This document shows, in pieces, positions 45,640-54,882 of a stretch of 64,000 bases of DNA. The notes under the pieces are model-generated. The model saw only the letters and a list, made by a program, of their open reading frames with translations, searched no databases and had not been told where the DNA came from. Origin of the DNA: Flavobacterium terrae (GTDB lineage: Bacteria > Bacteroidota > Bacteroidia > Flavobacteriales > Flavobacteriaceae); the NCBI RefSeq assembly GCF_900142035.1, contig NZ_FQZI01000005.1, positions 1 to 64,000 on the forward strand, written 5' to 3'. The position numbers and the translations under genes were made by a program. The first letter of the stretch is position 1; each line of letters opens with the position of its first letter.

Positions 45640-47061
45640 TTAATTAAAACTTCTAGGACCTAAAAAATTGGTCGTAGTTGTTTCTAACAATTCATTATTG
45701 TTGTATACTTCAATTTTGACTTTGGTTTTATCCCCTTTTAAAAATGCAGGATGAATTATGATAAACAAAGTTCCTTGTGCCATGGCTTCTTTTTTCAAAG
45801 GAAACGATTGATTACCTACCAATTTGATTTGGCCTTCTTGATCTACCAATTTAAAATGAACATTGTCGAAATCACGAATGGTTTTATTGACTATTTTATA
45901 CGTAAACACATTACTTATTTTGTCGCCTTTATGCTCAAACAATTGGCCTGGTAATCGAAGAACATCTGCTTCTACATCATTACGTAAAAACAACATTCCG
46001 ATGAAGATTCCAATAAGAATTGACAATACTGCAACATAACCTTTCATACGATTCGTGAAAACAAATTTTTCTTTTTTCACTATCTCATCTTCACTAGCGT
46101 ATCGAATTAAATTTATAGGCAAATTCACGCTTTTCATGATCGTATTGCATTCGTCTATACAAGCTGTGCAATTCACACACTCTAACTGTGTTCCGTTACG
46201 AATATCGATACCTGTTGGACAAACATTTACACATTGATGACAATCGATGCAATCTCCTTTACCTGTTAATGTTCTATCTTCTCCTTTTTTAAATTTGGCT
46301 CTGCCTGATTCACCTTCCCCACGAACATGATCATAGGTCACATTAATCGTTTTATTATCGAGTAAAACCCCTTGCATACGACCGTACGGACAAGCTATAA
46401 TACAAACTTGTTCTCTAAACCAAGCGTAAACAAAATAGAACACATAGGTAAATATGATTAAGGCTATCAAAGTATTGGTATTAGACAATGGTCCTTGTCG
46501 AACCATATCTAAAACATGATCGCTACCAACTAAATACGCCAAAAAGACATTAGCAATCAAAAAAGAAACCACATAAAATACAAACCATTTGGTTACTCGC
46601 TTTCTAATTTTTTCGGCATCCCAAGCTTGTTTATCTAATTTGATTTGAGCGCCTCGATCACCTTCTATCCAATATTCTATTCTTCGGAAAACCATTTCCA
46701 TGAAAATAGTTTGAGGACATATCCAACCGCAAAAAATACGACCAAAAGCAACCGTAAATAAGGCTAAACCAACCACTCCAATTATCATACAGACAACAAC
46801 TAAGTGAAAATCTTGTGGCCAAAACGGAAATCCAAAGATGGAAAACTTACGTTCTAAAACATTAAATAATAAAAACTGATTTCCGTTAATTTTAATAAAA
46901 GGTGCTGAAAAAAGAAATGCCAGTAAAAAATAACTCACCCATTTTCTTCTATCATATAGTTTTCCACTTGGCTTTTTAGGAAAAATCCAAGCACGTTTGC
47001 CTTCTTTATCAATAGTAGCTATGGAATCTCTAAAATTATCGTCTGGTAAATTGGCTGCCAT
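45640..47061 (-). CDS. ccoG: cytochrome c oxidase accessory protein CcoG (FixG)
   Basis: CcoG is a membrane iron-sulfur protein needed for cbb3-oxidase maturation and reported to reduce copper. The 473 residues include RIFCGWICPQTIFMEMVFRR, a second Cys motif CIIACPYGRMQG, and two ferredoxin clusters CIDCHQCVNVCPTGIDI and CVNCTACIDECN near 255-290. About five membrane segments lie around them, with a C-terminal Ig-like FixG domain. It lies between ccoP and ccoH. Confidence 0.94.
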   Translation of the reverse strand: MAANLPDDNFRDSIATIDKEGKRAWIFPKKPSGKLYDRRKWVSYFLLAFLFSAPFIKINGNQFLLFNVLERKFSIFGFPFWPQDFHLVVVCMIIGVVGLALFTVAFGRIFCGWICPQTIFMEMVFRRIEYWIEGDRGAQIKLDKQAWDAEKIRKRVTKWFVFYVVSFLIANVFLAYLVGSDHVLDMVRQGPLSNTNTLIALIIFTYVFYFVYAWFREQVCIIACPYGRMQGVLLDNKTINVTYDHVRGEGESGRAKFKKGEDRTLTGKGDCIDCHQCVNVCPTGIDIRNGTQLECVNCTACIDECNTIMKSVNLPINLIRYASEDEIVKKEKFVFTNRMKGYVAVLSILIGIFIGMLFLRNDVEADVLRLPGQLFEHKGDKISNVFTYKIVNKTIRDFDNVHFKLVDQEGQIKLVGNQSFPLKKEAMAQGTLFIIIHPAFLKGDKTKVKIEVYNNNELLETTTTNFLGPRSFN

Positions 47062-47145
47062 TTTTTTCTCTTTTTACATTCTGGCTTGCCGAAGAGTCTA
47101 TCTAGACTCCTCGACATAACTCAGAGTGACAACATTAAAAATTTA

Positions 47146-48084
47146 TTATTTTGTTTGGGTTGAGTCAACTGTTGTTGATGCTTTTACCTCTTTAGGCATT
47201 GCAGCTCCTTCTTCTGCCCAAATATCTCCTTCAGGTTCTTTTGCTCCTGCTGGATTTGTTCCTTGAAGACTTAAAACATAACTGGCTACTTTTTGAATAT
47301 CTGATGGTTTAATTTGATCTTTCCAAGAAATCATACCTTTACCTGAACGCCCACCTTCCATAATAGTGTTGAATACATTTTTGATTCCTCCACCTAATAT
47401 CCAGTTTTTATCTGTTAAATTTGGACCAATAGCACCTCCTCCATCAGCTTTGTGACAAGCAATACAATTGGTTTGGAAAATAGCTTTACCAGCATTGATA
47501 CTCTCAGCATCTGTTAATAGAGTAACCTTATCCTTATCCATTAAGTCAGGTGCTGTTTTTTTGTATTCTTCCACTTGAATTTTAGCTTCGGCCATTTCTT
47601 TATCAAATTCGGCTTTTTGATCATCATGCCCTAGAACATGAAAGCGAACCAAGTAAATAAATGAAAAAGCAATAGTAGCATAGAATAAATACACCCACCA
47701 TGGTGGCAATACATTATCTAACTCTTGAATGCCATCATAATTATGATGCAAAAGCAATTCTCCTTCTTCCTCAACTTTACGTGTTCGAGTAAGTTTTTGC
47801 ATAATTCCTTTATAGAATTGTGTCTCTGTAAAAGGAAGATTGTCTTCAATTTCTTTTGCTTTACGTTGTTCTTCAGTTAATAAAGTATCAATCACTCTAT
47901 CTGTTGCATTTACAACTAATTCGACTGCGATTAAAACCAACAAGAACATTAATAAGACCAATATCAAAATAGGATACTTGACAAATGCAGGGCGGTCTCC
48001 AGAATCGATAAAGAATTCCGTTGCTAAGAAAAACAATGTGAAAAAAACCGGAATTCTTACATATATGGGAAATAACTTTTTCAT
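47146..48084 (-). CDS. ccoP: cbb3-type oxidase cytochrome c subunit CcoP (single haem)
   Basis: CcoP passes electrons to the catalytic subunit. The 312 residues have an N-terminal membrane part, a second membrane segment (WWVYLFYATIAFSFIYLVRF) and one c-type haem site CIACH near 207-211 with a distal Met. Proteobacterial CcoP has two such sites; only one is seen here. The C-terminus ends in a short low-complexity tail. It lies between ccoQ and ccoG. Confidence 0.92.
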   Translation of the reverse strand: MKKLFPIYVRIPVFFTLFFLATEFFIDSGDRPAFVKYPILILVLLMFLLVLIAVELVVNATDRVIDTLLTEEQRKAKEIEDNLPFTETQFYKGIMQKLTRTRKVEEEGELLLHHNYDGIQELDNVLPPWWVYLFYATIAFSFIYLVRFHVLGHDDQKAEFDKEMAEAKIQVEEYKKTAPDLMDKDKVTLLTDAESINAGKAIFQTNCIACHKADGGGAIGPNLTDKNWILGGGIKNVFNTIMEGGRSGKGMISWKDQIKPSDIQKVASYVLSLQGTNPAGAKEPEGDIWAEEGAAMPKEVKASTTVDSTQTK

Positions 48085-48087
48085 GGA

Positions 48088-48282
48088 CTATAATTTTAAA
48101 AATTCATCTGAAGTTCCTTCTGAAAATGGCAGGTTGCTTAACTGATTGATTTTCTCTTTTTTATAAGTAAACACCCAGAAATACAATCCAACGAAGAATA
48201 AAAAGAAAATCAGCAATGAAATGATTGGATAAATTTCTATCCCAGAAATTGTTTCCATATTGTGTTTAATAAACTTTAACAT
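48088..48282 (-). CDS. ccoQ: CcoQ-like small membrane subunit
   Basis: The 64 residues hold one membrane segment (YPIISLLIFFLFFVGLYFWV) and a charged C-terminus. Position between ccoNO and ccoP is that of ccoQ. Sequence alone is weak evidence. The start lies 6 nt after the ccoNO stop; an internal ATG at 48258 is also possible. Confidence 0.8.
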   Translation of the reverse strand: MLKFIKHNMETISGIEIYPIISLLIFFLFFVGLYFWVFTYKKEKINQLSNLPFSEGTSDEFLKL

Positions 48283-48288
48283 GATTTC

Positions 48289-50475
48289 TTATTTTTGAGT
48301 TTCTTTTACTTTAATATCAGTTCCTAAGCGTTGTAAATAAGCGATTAATGCGACTATTTCACGATCTTTCATTGGTACAAAAGTTTCACCTTTTGCTTTT
48401 GCATTTTTCTCACTTTGCTCATAGCTTTTTACAAAGTCAGGGTCATTTTTTAAATTCTCTTCAATTTTTGCCGATTGAGTGGCGATTGAAACTTTAGCAT
48501 TTTTCACCTCTTCATCTGTATAAGGCACGCCAAGAGTTTGCATAACACTCATTTTCTTTTCAATGTCAGAATAATTAGCTGGCTTATTATCGAACAACCA
48601 TTTGTATCCTGGCATAATTGAACCAGATGATGTACTTTGCGGATCCCACATGTGATTGAAATGCCAGTTATCGTTGTATTTTCCACCCACACGCATCAAG
48701 TCAGGACCAGTTCGTTTTGAACCCCATAAGAATGGATGATCGTATACATATTCCCCTGATTTAGAATATTCACCATAACGCGCTACTTCTGATCGGAAAG
48801 GACGAACCATTTGAGAGTGGCATCCCACACAACCCTCGCGGATGTATAAGTCACGACCTTCAAGCTCTAATGGCGTATATGGTTTTACACTTGAAATGGT
48901 AGGAATATTTGATTTCACAACTATGGTTGGTACAATTTGTATAACACCTCCAATTAAAATAGCTATGGTAGCTAAAATGGTAAGCTGAATAGGTTTTCTT
49001 TCTAACCATCCATGGAATTTTTCATTTTTAAGACGGTACGGAGCAATTTTCGCTAAAGCTGGCGCTTCTGCTAATTCATCTTCTACAGCATTTCCGTTAG
49101 CAACTGTTTTGTAAGCATTATAAACCATCACCAACATTCCAATTAAATACATTGTTCCTCCAATGGCACGCATGGCATACATTGGCATAATTTGGTTTAC
49201 TGTTTCTAAAAAGTTACCATATACTAAAGAACCGTCTGGGTTGAACTGTTTCCACATTTGAGCTTGCACAAATCCAGCCACATACATGGGTAAGGCATAC
49301 ATTACGATTCCCAGAGTACCAATCCAAAAGTGGAAATTGGCTAATTTTTGAGAATACAATTCTGATTTTGTCAATCTTGGTAACAACCAATAGATGATAC
49401 CGAAAGTCATAAAACCGTTCCAAGCTAAAGCTCCTACGTGTACGTGAGCCACGATCCAATCGGTAAAGTGAGCAATCGCATTAACGTTTTTTAATGAAAG
49501 CATTGGTCCTTCAAAAGTTGCCATTCCATAACCTGTAATTGCTATTACGAAGAATTTCAATACAACATCGGTACGAACTTTATCCCAAACTCCTCTTAAG
49601 GTTAACAATCCATTGATCATACCTCCCCAAGATGGAGCAATAAGCATTACTGAAAAAACAACACCTAAATTTTGTGCCCAATCAGGCAAAGAGGTATATA
49701 ATAAGTGGTGAGGTCCAGCCCAAATGTATAAGAAGATTAACGACCAAAAGTGAATGATCGACAAACGATACGAATATACTGGACGGTTAGCCGCTTTTGG
49801 CATAAAATAATACATTAATCCTAAGAATGGAGTCGTTAAGAAAAATGCCACTGCATTATGTCCGTACCACCATTGCACTAAAGCATCTTGAACTCCTGCA
49901 TAGACTGAATATGATTTTAAACCATTAACGGGTAATTCTAAGCTGTTAAAAATGTGTAAAACAGCAACTGTCACAAAAGTAGCAATGTAGAACCAAATAG
50001 CCACATACAAATGACGCTCTCTACGACGTAAAATGGTCATTATCATATTAATACCAAAGACAACCCAAATCACAGCAATAGCAATATCAATAGGCCATTC
50101 TAATTCGGCATATTCTTTTGAAGTTGTGTAGCCTAATGGTAACGAAATAGCGGCCGCTAAAATAATTAACTGCCATCCCCAAAAGTTGATGTTACTCATA
50201 ACATCACTATACATTCTGGTTTTTAAAAGTCGCTGAATTGAATAGTAATATCCAGCAAACATAGCATTACCTACAAAGGCAAATATTACTGCATTAGTAT
50301 GTAACGGGCGTAAACGGCCATAGCTTAACCACGAGATTCCATCGGTGAGATTAGGAAATAGATACATAGTGGCTAATAATAATCCAACTAGCATTCCTAC
50401 CACACCAAAAACTATCGTAGCATAAATGAACTTGTTTACAATTTTGTTATCGTAATAAAATTGTTGCATTTCCAT
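48289..50475 (-). CDS. ccoNO: cbb3-type cytochrome c oxidase, fused subunits I and II (CcoN-CcoO)
   Basis: This is the catalytic subunit, which reduces oxygen with high affinity. The 728 residues consist of a haem-copper oxidase part (about 1-470) with LRPLHTNAVIFAFVGNAMFA, WWYGHNAVAFF and HVHVGALAWNGFMTFG. It is followed by a CcoO part from about 510, with the haem site EGCVGCHSQMVRPFRSEVAR and YDHPFLWGSKRTGPDLMRVG. In most Proteobacteria these are two genes; the fusion is common in Bacteroidota. It overlaps nothing and starts 3 nt from the ccoS stop. Confidence 0.96.
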   Translation of the reverse strand: MEMQQFYYDNKIVNKFIYATIVFGVVGMLVGLLLATMYLFPNLTDGISWLSYGRLRPLHTNAVIFAFVGNAMFAGYYYSIQRLLKTRMYSDVMSNINFWGWQLIILAAAISLPLGYTTSKEYAELEWPIDIAIAVIWVVFGINMIMTILRRRERHLYVAIWFYIATFVTVAVLHIFNSLELPVNGLKSYSVYAGVQDALVQWWYGHNAVAFFLTTPFLGLMYYFMPKAANRPVYSYRLSIIHFWSLIFLYIWAGPHHLLYTSLPDWAQNLGVVFSVMLIAPSWGGMINGLLTLRGVWDKVRTDVVLKFFVIAITGYGMATFEGPMLSLKNVNAIAHFTDWIVAHVHVGALAWNGFMTFGIIYWLLPRLTKSELYSQKLANFHFWIGTLGIVMYALPMYVAGFVQAQMWKQFNPDGSLVYGNFLETVNQIMPMYAMRAIGGTMYLIGMLVMVYNAYKTVANGNAVEDELAEAPALAKIAPYRLKNEKFHGWLERKPIQLTILATIAILIGGVIQIVPTIVVKSNIPTISSVKPYTPLELEGRDLYIREGCVGCHSQMVRPFRSEVARYGEYSKSGEYVYDHPFLWGSKRTGPDLMRVGGKYNDNWHFNHMWDPQSTSSGSIMPGYKWLFDNKPANYSDIEKKMSVMQTLGVPYTDEEVKNAKVSIATQSAKIEENLKNDPDFVKSYEQSEKNAKAKGETFVPMKDREIVALIAYLQRLGTDIKVKETQK

Positions 50476-50477
50476 AA

Positions 50478-50666
50478 TTAGTCTTGATTTTCTGAATTTA
50501 TATCTGTTTTGGGTTTACTCTTTTTTAGTTCATCTTCGAATAACATGCGTACCGAAGGGGTGTAGTCATCGTCAAATTGGCCACTTCTTACAGCTCTAAT
50601 GAAAATGTAGAGAAATGTAACCGCCAGCACGATGCTGATGCAGATTAATAGATAAATAACACTCAT
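50478..50666 (-). CDS. ccoS: cbb3-oxidase assembly protein CcoS
   Basis: The 62 residues show the family pattern: MSVIYLLICISIVLAVTFLY as membrane segment, then FIRAVRSGQFDDDYTPSVRM. CcoS helps insert cofactors into the oxidase. It is the first gene of the ccoS-ccoNO-ccoQ-ccoP unit, with an FNR-like box and -7 element just upstream. Confidence 0.92.
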   Translation of the reverse strand: MSVIYLLICISIVLAVTFLYIFIRAVRSGQFDDDYTPSVRMLFEDELKKSKPKTDINSENQD

Positions 50667-50684
50667 ACCTTAAATTTTATACTT

Positions 50685-50728
50685 CAAAAGTAGTTTGAGC
50701 TTTCGGGATAAAATATGACATTTATCAT
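50685..50728 (-). promoter_or_regulatory. ccoS-ccoNO promoter with FNR-like box
   Basis: Read leftwards: ATGACATTTATCAT (50715-50728) as FNR-like box, 22 nt, then the -7 element TACTTTTG (50685-50692). No -33 TTG is present. Layout and spacing equal those before hemN. Confidence 0.72.
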
Positions 50729-50751
50729 GCCTAATAATTTTATTATTAAGT

Positions 50752-53124
50752 TTATCTTCTAGCATAAAAATTGCTCATTAAAGTCACAAAACTTACAATG
50801 GTTACAGTACTTAAGGGCATAATGATTGCTGCAACTATGGGTAACAAATTTCCGCTTACAGCATAACTCAACCCCACCACATTATAAAGTAGCGACAATC
50901 CAAAACTCATGTAAATCGTTTTCATGGCATTTTTGGAAAAACGTAGGAAATAATCAATTTTTGAGAATTGAGAAGCATCTAAAATTCCATCACAAGCTGG
51001 AGAAAATACATTCACATTTTCGGAGATTGAAATTCCAACATTGCTTTGTGCTAAAGCTCCAGCATCATTTAACCCATCGCCAATCATCATGACGTTTTTG
51101 CCTTGTTTTTGAAGGTTTTCTATGTATTCCAATTTTTGCTCTGGTTTTTGATTGAAGACTAAAATGGTGGCTTGAGGCAACATTTTTTCGAGAATTTTAC
51201 GTTCTCCATCATTATCACCAGAAAGCACTACTAGATTATATTTCTTCGCTAAGTTTTCAAATAGTTTTTCTAAACCTTCCCGATATTGATTATTGAATAC
51301 ATAACTGCCTTTGTAAACAGCATCAATTTCTACATGAACTTTTGTTTTTTTATGCGTGTTTTCGCTCATATGTTGCAAAAACTGCGAAGAGCCTAACTTT
51401 ACAGAATGATTATCGATTTCGGCAAAAATTCCTTTCCCTGTGACTTCTTCAAAATGAGTAACTTCCAGCTTATCTTGATTAGGAATAAAATCGTACAATC
51501 TTCTACTTAAAGGATGATTAGACCCACGAAGTACATTTTTCAGAAGTTTTAATTCCAATAAATCTAGTTCAGTCCCTTCATACGTAATAGCTGTTTTTTT
51601 ATTCGTGGTAATCGTTCCCGTTTTATCAAAAACTAGGGTATCTACTTTAGTAAATTGCTCAATGACCGTAGTATTTTTTAAATAGAGTTTTTTATAACCC
51701 ATAATTCGGAGTACATTTCCTAAAGTAAAAGGAGCAGTCAAGGCCAGTGCACAAGGACACGCCACTATTAAAATTGCTGTAAAAACGTTAAAAGCAGTAA
51801 CCACCTCTTTGAAAACCCAAAATCCAAAAGATGCAAAAGCTAATAAAAGTAAAGCTGGTGTGAAATACCGGCTAATCGTATCTGTAACATTTTTGTACTT
51901 CTGCTCTACTCTTTTTTGAAAAACATCGTTACTCCACAATTGAGTGAGATAACTTTGCGAAACCGAATGCAAAACTTCCATTTCAATGACTTTTCCTATT
52001 TGTTTTCCACCGGCAAATATTTTATCTCCTGATTTTTTGGTAATTGCAATGGCTTCACCAGTTACAAAACTATAATCGATTGAAGCTTCAGGTGAGATCA
52101 GAATTCCGTCGACAGGAATGAGTTCTTGGTTTCTAATTAGTAGCCGGTCGCCTTTTACAATGTCGTAAATTTGTATAGGTTCTTCCTGTCCATCGGAATT
52201 TACTTTGGTTACAGCAATAGGAAAATACGATTTATAATCTCTTTCAAATGATAAGAAATTGTAAGTTTTTTGCTGAAATAATTTCCCTAGTAACATAAAG
52301 AAAATTAGTCCGCACATGCTGTCGAAAAACCCTTGTCCGTAATCGAAAAAAATATCAATAGTACTTCGCACAAACATTACTACAATTCCCAAAGCAATAG
52401 GAATATCGATATTGAGCATTTTGGATTTAATACTTTTCCAAGCGGAAACATAATATCCTGAGGCCGAATAGAAAAAAGGCGGTAAAGCCAAAGCAAAAAT
52501 CAACCATCGAAAAAAACCTTTGTACTGTTCAATCCAAAACTCACCAACTTCAAAATATTCGGGAAAAGATAATAGCATTATATTTCCGAATGAGAAGAAT
52601 GCTACTCCAATCTTATAAATAAGTGTCCGATCAATTGTTGGCTTTTTGTTTTCGTAATTTTCTAGACTGATGTAAGGTTCGTAGCCTATTGTACTTAACA
52701 ATTCAACTATCTTCTTTAAATGGGTTTCTTCTGGACCGTATATAATTCTTACTTTCTTTTCGTGGAAATTTACTTGAGAAGATACTATTCCTTTGTCGAG
52801 TTTTTGTAAATTCTCCAAAATCCAAATACACGAACTACAGTGAATATGCGGTATGTACAATGAAACAATATGTGTTCCTTGTTCTTCAAAATCCAATAAT
52901 TTCGAAACAATTTTTTCATCATTTAAAAAGTCGTACTTCCCTTTAATATCTAGTGGTGTCGCTCCGGGTGATTTCTCAAAATCATAATAACAGCTTAAAT
53001 CATTTTGGCTAAATATCTCATATACTGTCCTACAACCGACACAACAAAACGATTTTTCTTCAAAAATAATTTCGTCGCGCTTCACTACCTCGTTACCACA
53101 ATGGAAACAATTCTCTGTACTCAT
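50752..53124 (-). CDS. ccoI: copper-type P-type ATPase CcoI (FixI)
   Basis: CcoI moves copper across the inner membrane for cbb3-oxidase assembly. The 790 residues have an N-terminal Cys-rich metal-binding module (CFHCGNEVVKRDEI and CCVGCRTVYEIF), an HMA domain with HCSSCIWILENL near 96, eight membrane segments, the ion-binding CPCALALT near 455, the phosphorylation site DKTGTITTNK near 498 and GDGLNDAGALAQSNVG. It lies before ccoS with 85 nt between and is divergent from the fnr-like gene. Confidence 0.94.
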   Translation of the reverse strand: MSTENCFHCGNEVVKRDEIIFEEKSFCCVGCRTVYEIFSQNDLSCYYDFEKSPGATPLDIKGKYDFLNDEKIVSKLLDFEEQGTHIVSLYIPHIHCSSCIWILENLQKLDKGIVSSQVNFHEKKVRIIYGPEETHLKKIVELLSTIGYEPYISLENYENKKPTIDRTLIYKIGVAFFSFGNIMLLSFPEYFEVGEFWIEQYKGFFRWLIFALALPPFFYSASGYYVSAWKSIKSKMLNIDIPIALGIVVMFVRSTIDIFFDYGQGFFDSMCGLIFFMLLGKLFQQKTYNFLSFERDYKSYFPIAVTKVNSDGQEEPIQIYDIVKGDRLLIRNQELIPVDGILISPEASIDYSFVTGEAIAITKKSGDKIFAGGKQIGKVIEMEVLHSVSQSYLTQLWSNDVFQKRVEQKYKNVTDTISRYFTPALLLLAFASFGFWVFKEVVTAFNVFTAILIVACPCALALTAPFTLGNVLRIMGYKKLYLKNTTVIEQFTKVDTLVFDKTGTITTNKKTAITYEGTELDLLELKLLKNVLRGSNHPLSRRLYDFIPNQDKLEVTHFEEVTGKGIFAEIDNHSVKLGSSQFLQHMSENTHKKTKVHVEIDAVYKGSYVFNNQYREGLEKLFENLAKKYNLVVLSGDNDGERKILEKMLPQATILVFNQKPEQKLEYIENLQKQGKNVMMIGDGLNDAGALAQSNVGISISENVNVFSPACDGILDASQFSKIDYFLRFSKNAMKTIYMSFGLSLLYNVVGLSYAVSGNLLPIVAAIIMPLSTVTIVSFVTLMSNFYARR

Positions 53125-53177
53125 AAAATTTGCTCATTTACCTAGAACAAATTTCAAAATAGCTAGAAGGATAATCT

Positions 53178-53208
53178 ATGATATTTATCATACTTTTAAA
53201 TATATTTG
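53178..53208. promoter_or_regulatory. FNR-like box and fnr -7 element between ccoI and the Crp/Fnr gene
   Basis: ATGATATTTATCAT (53178-53191) has perfect 6-bp arms around TT. TATATTTG (53201-53208) is the -7 element of the rightward regulator gene and lacks a -33 TTG. For the leftward ccoI gene only an imperfect -7 (CTATTTTG at 53155-53162) is seen. The box may serve either gene. Confidence 0.6.
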
Positions 53209-53226
53209 CAATTCAAACGAGGTACC

Positions 53227-53907
53227 ATGAGTAAATGTGAACAATGTATTGTTAGACAGTTTAGTTCCTTAAAAGCTTTATCTAAAGATGAACTTTTAAG
53301 AATGGCCGAATGCAAAACATCCTACACCATCAAAAAAGGAGAACTTATTTTTGAAGAGGGTGAAATGACTAATGGAATTTTTTGTGTAAAAGATGGTGTA
53401 TGTAAAATGACAAAATTGAGCGCCAACGGTAAAGATCAAATTGTAAAATTGGTTAAAGCTGGTGAACTATTAGGTCAACGTTCTATGATAAGCGAAGAGC
53501 CCGCTAATTTAAGTGCAGTTGCATTAGAGGACATGGAAGTTTGTTTTGTACCAAAAAGTGAAATACTACATTTTTTTAATCAGAACAATCAATTTTCTAT
53601 GAATGTTATGAAAACGATTTGTGGTGATTTAAAAGAAGCTGATGATCACATGGTTTCTATGGCACAAAAAAGTGTAAAAGAACGTTTAGCTGAGACTTTG
53701 CTTTATCTTGAAGATACTTTTGGTAACAACGAAGATGGTTCTTTGCGTATTCAATTGTCTAGAGAAGAATTGGCAGGAATGATAGGAACCGCTACTGAGA
53801 GTTGTATTCGTTTACTATCTGAGTTCAATAAAAATGGATGGGTTGATTTAACGGGAAAGAAAATCACCATCAAAAATAAAAATCAGCTCAAAAAATTATC
53901 TGAATAA
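53227..53907 (+). CDS. Crp/Fnr-family transcriptional regulator
   Basis: The 226 residues begin with MSKCEQCIVRQFSSLKAL, include a cyclic-nucleotide-type beta-roll (YTIKKGELIFEEGEMTNGIF and KLVKAGELLGQRSMI) and end in a Crp-type helix-turn-helix (LSREELAGMIGTATESCIRL). Two N-terminal Cys (4 and 7) are present; whether they bind a cluster or sense oxygen is unknown. I start at ATG 53227, because a longer TTG frame from 53206 overlaps the -7 element. The neighbourhood and the FNR-like boxes suggest that it controls ccoS, hemN and possibly ccoI. Confidence 0.9.
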   Translation: MSKCEQCIVRQFSSLKALSKDELLRMAECKTSYTIKKGELIFEEGEMTNGIFCVKDGVCKMTKLSANGKDQIVKLVKAGELLGQRSMISEEPANLSAVALEDMEVCFVPKSEILHFFNQNNQFSMNVMKTICGDLKEADDHMVSMAQKSVKERLAETLLYLEDTFGNNEDGSLRIQLSREELAGMIGTATESCIRLLSEFNKNGWVDLTGKKITIKNKNQLKKLSE

Positions 53908-53938
53908 AAAAAAGGGAGCAAAAAGCTCCCTTTTTTTA
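53905..53938. terminator. bidirectional terminator between the Crp/Fnr gene and the rhodanese gene
   Basis: AAAAAAAAGGGAGC and GCTCCCTTTTTTT pair around AAAAA. Confidence 0.9.
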
Positions 53939-54250
53939 TTTTGGCATATCAACAGGTCCATCCCATTCTGAGAATCCTCCCATTAAATTATAAGTAGTTT
54001 CAAAACCCATTTGATTCATGATACTACAAGCTTGAGCACTTCTTCCTCCTGCTTTGCAATACACATAATAGTTTTTTGATTTATCAAGTTCTTCCACTTG
54101 GTATATAAAACCTTGTCCTTTATAAATATCAATATTAATTGCATTAGGAATAATACCATCATTCCATTCATCTTCTGTACGAACGTCAAGAATAACAGCA
54201 TTATCGTCTTCTTGAAGCTTTTTCCACCAATCTTCTTGTGTCAAATTCAT
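53936..54250 (-). CDS. rhodanese-like domain protein
   Basis: The 104 residues form one rhodanese domain: AVILDVRTEDEWNDGIIPNA, then NYYVYCKAGGRSAQACSIMN with the active-site Cys at about 70 in the loop CKAGGRS, and GGFSEWDGPVDM. Such proteins carry sulfur as persulfide. I start at ATG 54250; the longer frame to 54268 is unlikely. It is the last of three genes read leftwards after redoxin and TlpA genes, so it may act in sulfur or thiol chemistry with them. Confidence 0.93.
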   Translation of the reverse strand: MNLTQEDWWKKLQEDDNAVILDVRTEDEWNDGIIPNAINIDIYKGQGFIYQVEELDKSKNYYVYCKAGGRSAQACSIMNQMGFETTYNLMGGFSEWDGPVDMPK

Positions 54251-54273
54251 AGCTTTATTTTTTATCAAAAATA

Positions 54274-54879
54274 CTATGCTTTAATTGAACATCCAATAGC
54301 CTTAGTTGTTTTTACAGCAATTTCTTCATCTTTCAATAATGAGTTGATTGCATTTTCAAGGTATTTGGTCTTAACAGCACTTTCATCAGCATAATTATCG
54401 TCTATAGCGCCAATATATTTTACAACATTTCCTTTACTTGTCTTTTGGAGTAAATAAACATGAGGCGTTTTTGTTGCTCCATATTGAGGATATATTTTTT
54501 GTCCTTCATCAAATAAATAAGGGAATGTAAATCCTTTTTCTTTTGCTCTTTTTTTCATCAATTCAAAACTATCATCTTTTTGAACATCAGGATTATTAGG
54601 GTTTATTGCTATAACAGGATAGCCCAAATCTTTATATTTTTTATCAATAGCTATAATTCTATCTTCATAGGCTTTTGCAAATGGGCAATGGTTGCATGTA
54701 AAAATTACCACAAATCCTTTAGCATCCTTGTAGTCTTTTAATGAAACCACTTTATCGTTAACATTTTTTAATGCAAAATCAGTAGCCACATCTCCTACTT
54801 GATAACCTCCTGAATTAATAGAAAAGGCACTAGCTAATCCTAACACTAAAGCTAAGGCAAGCATTTTAATTGTTCTCAT
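54274..54879 (-). CDS. exported thioredoxin-fold protein (redoxin/AhpC-TSA type)
   Basis: The 201 residues start with a signal peptide (MLALALVLGLASAFSINSGG) followed by a redoxin domain with FVVIFTCNHCPFAKAYEDRI, where Cys-x2-Cys (CNHC) is the active site, and ATKTPHVYLLQK with the cis-Pro region. The KRAKEKGFTFPYLFDEGQKI stretch is typical of the branch. It lies 3 nt after the tlpA-like gene, so translation is probably coupled. Confidence 0.9.
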   Translation of the reverse strand: MRTIKMLALALVLGLASAFSINSGGYQVGDVATDFALKNVNDKVVSLKDYKDAKGFVVIFTCNHCPFAKAYEDRIIAIDKKYKDLGYPVIAINPNNPDVQKDDSFELMKKRAKEKGFTFPYLFDEGQKIYPQYGATKTPHVYLLQKTSKGNVVKYIGAIDDNYADESAVKTKYLENAINSLLKDEEIAVKTTKAIGCSIKA

Positions 54880-54882
54880 AAT

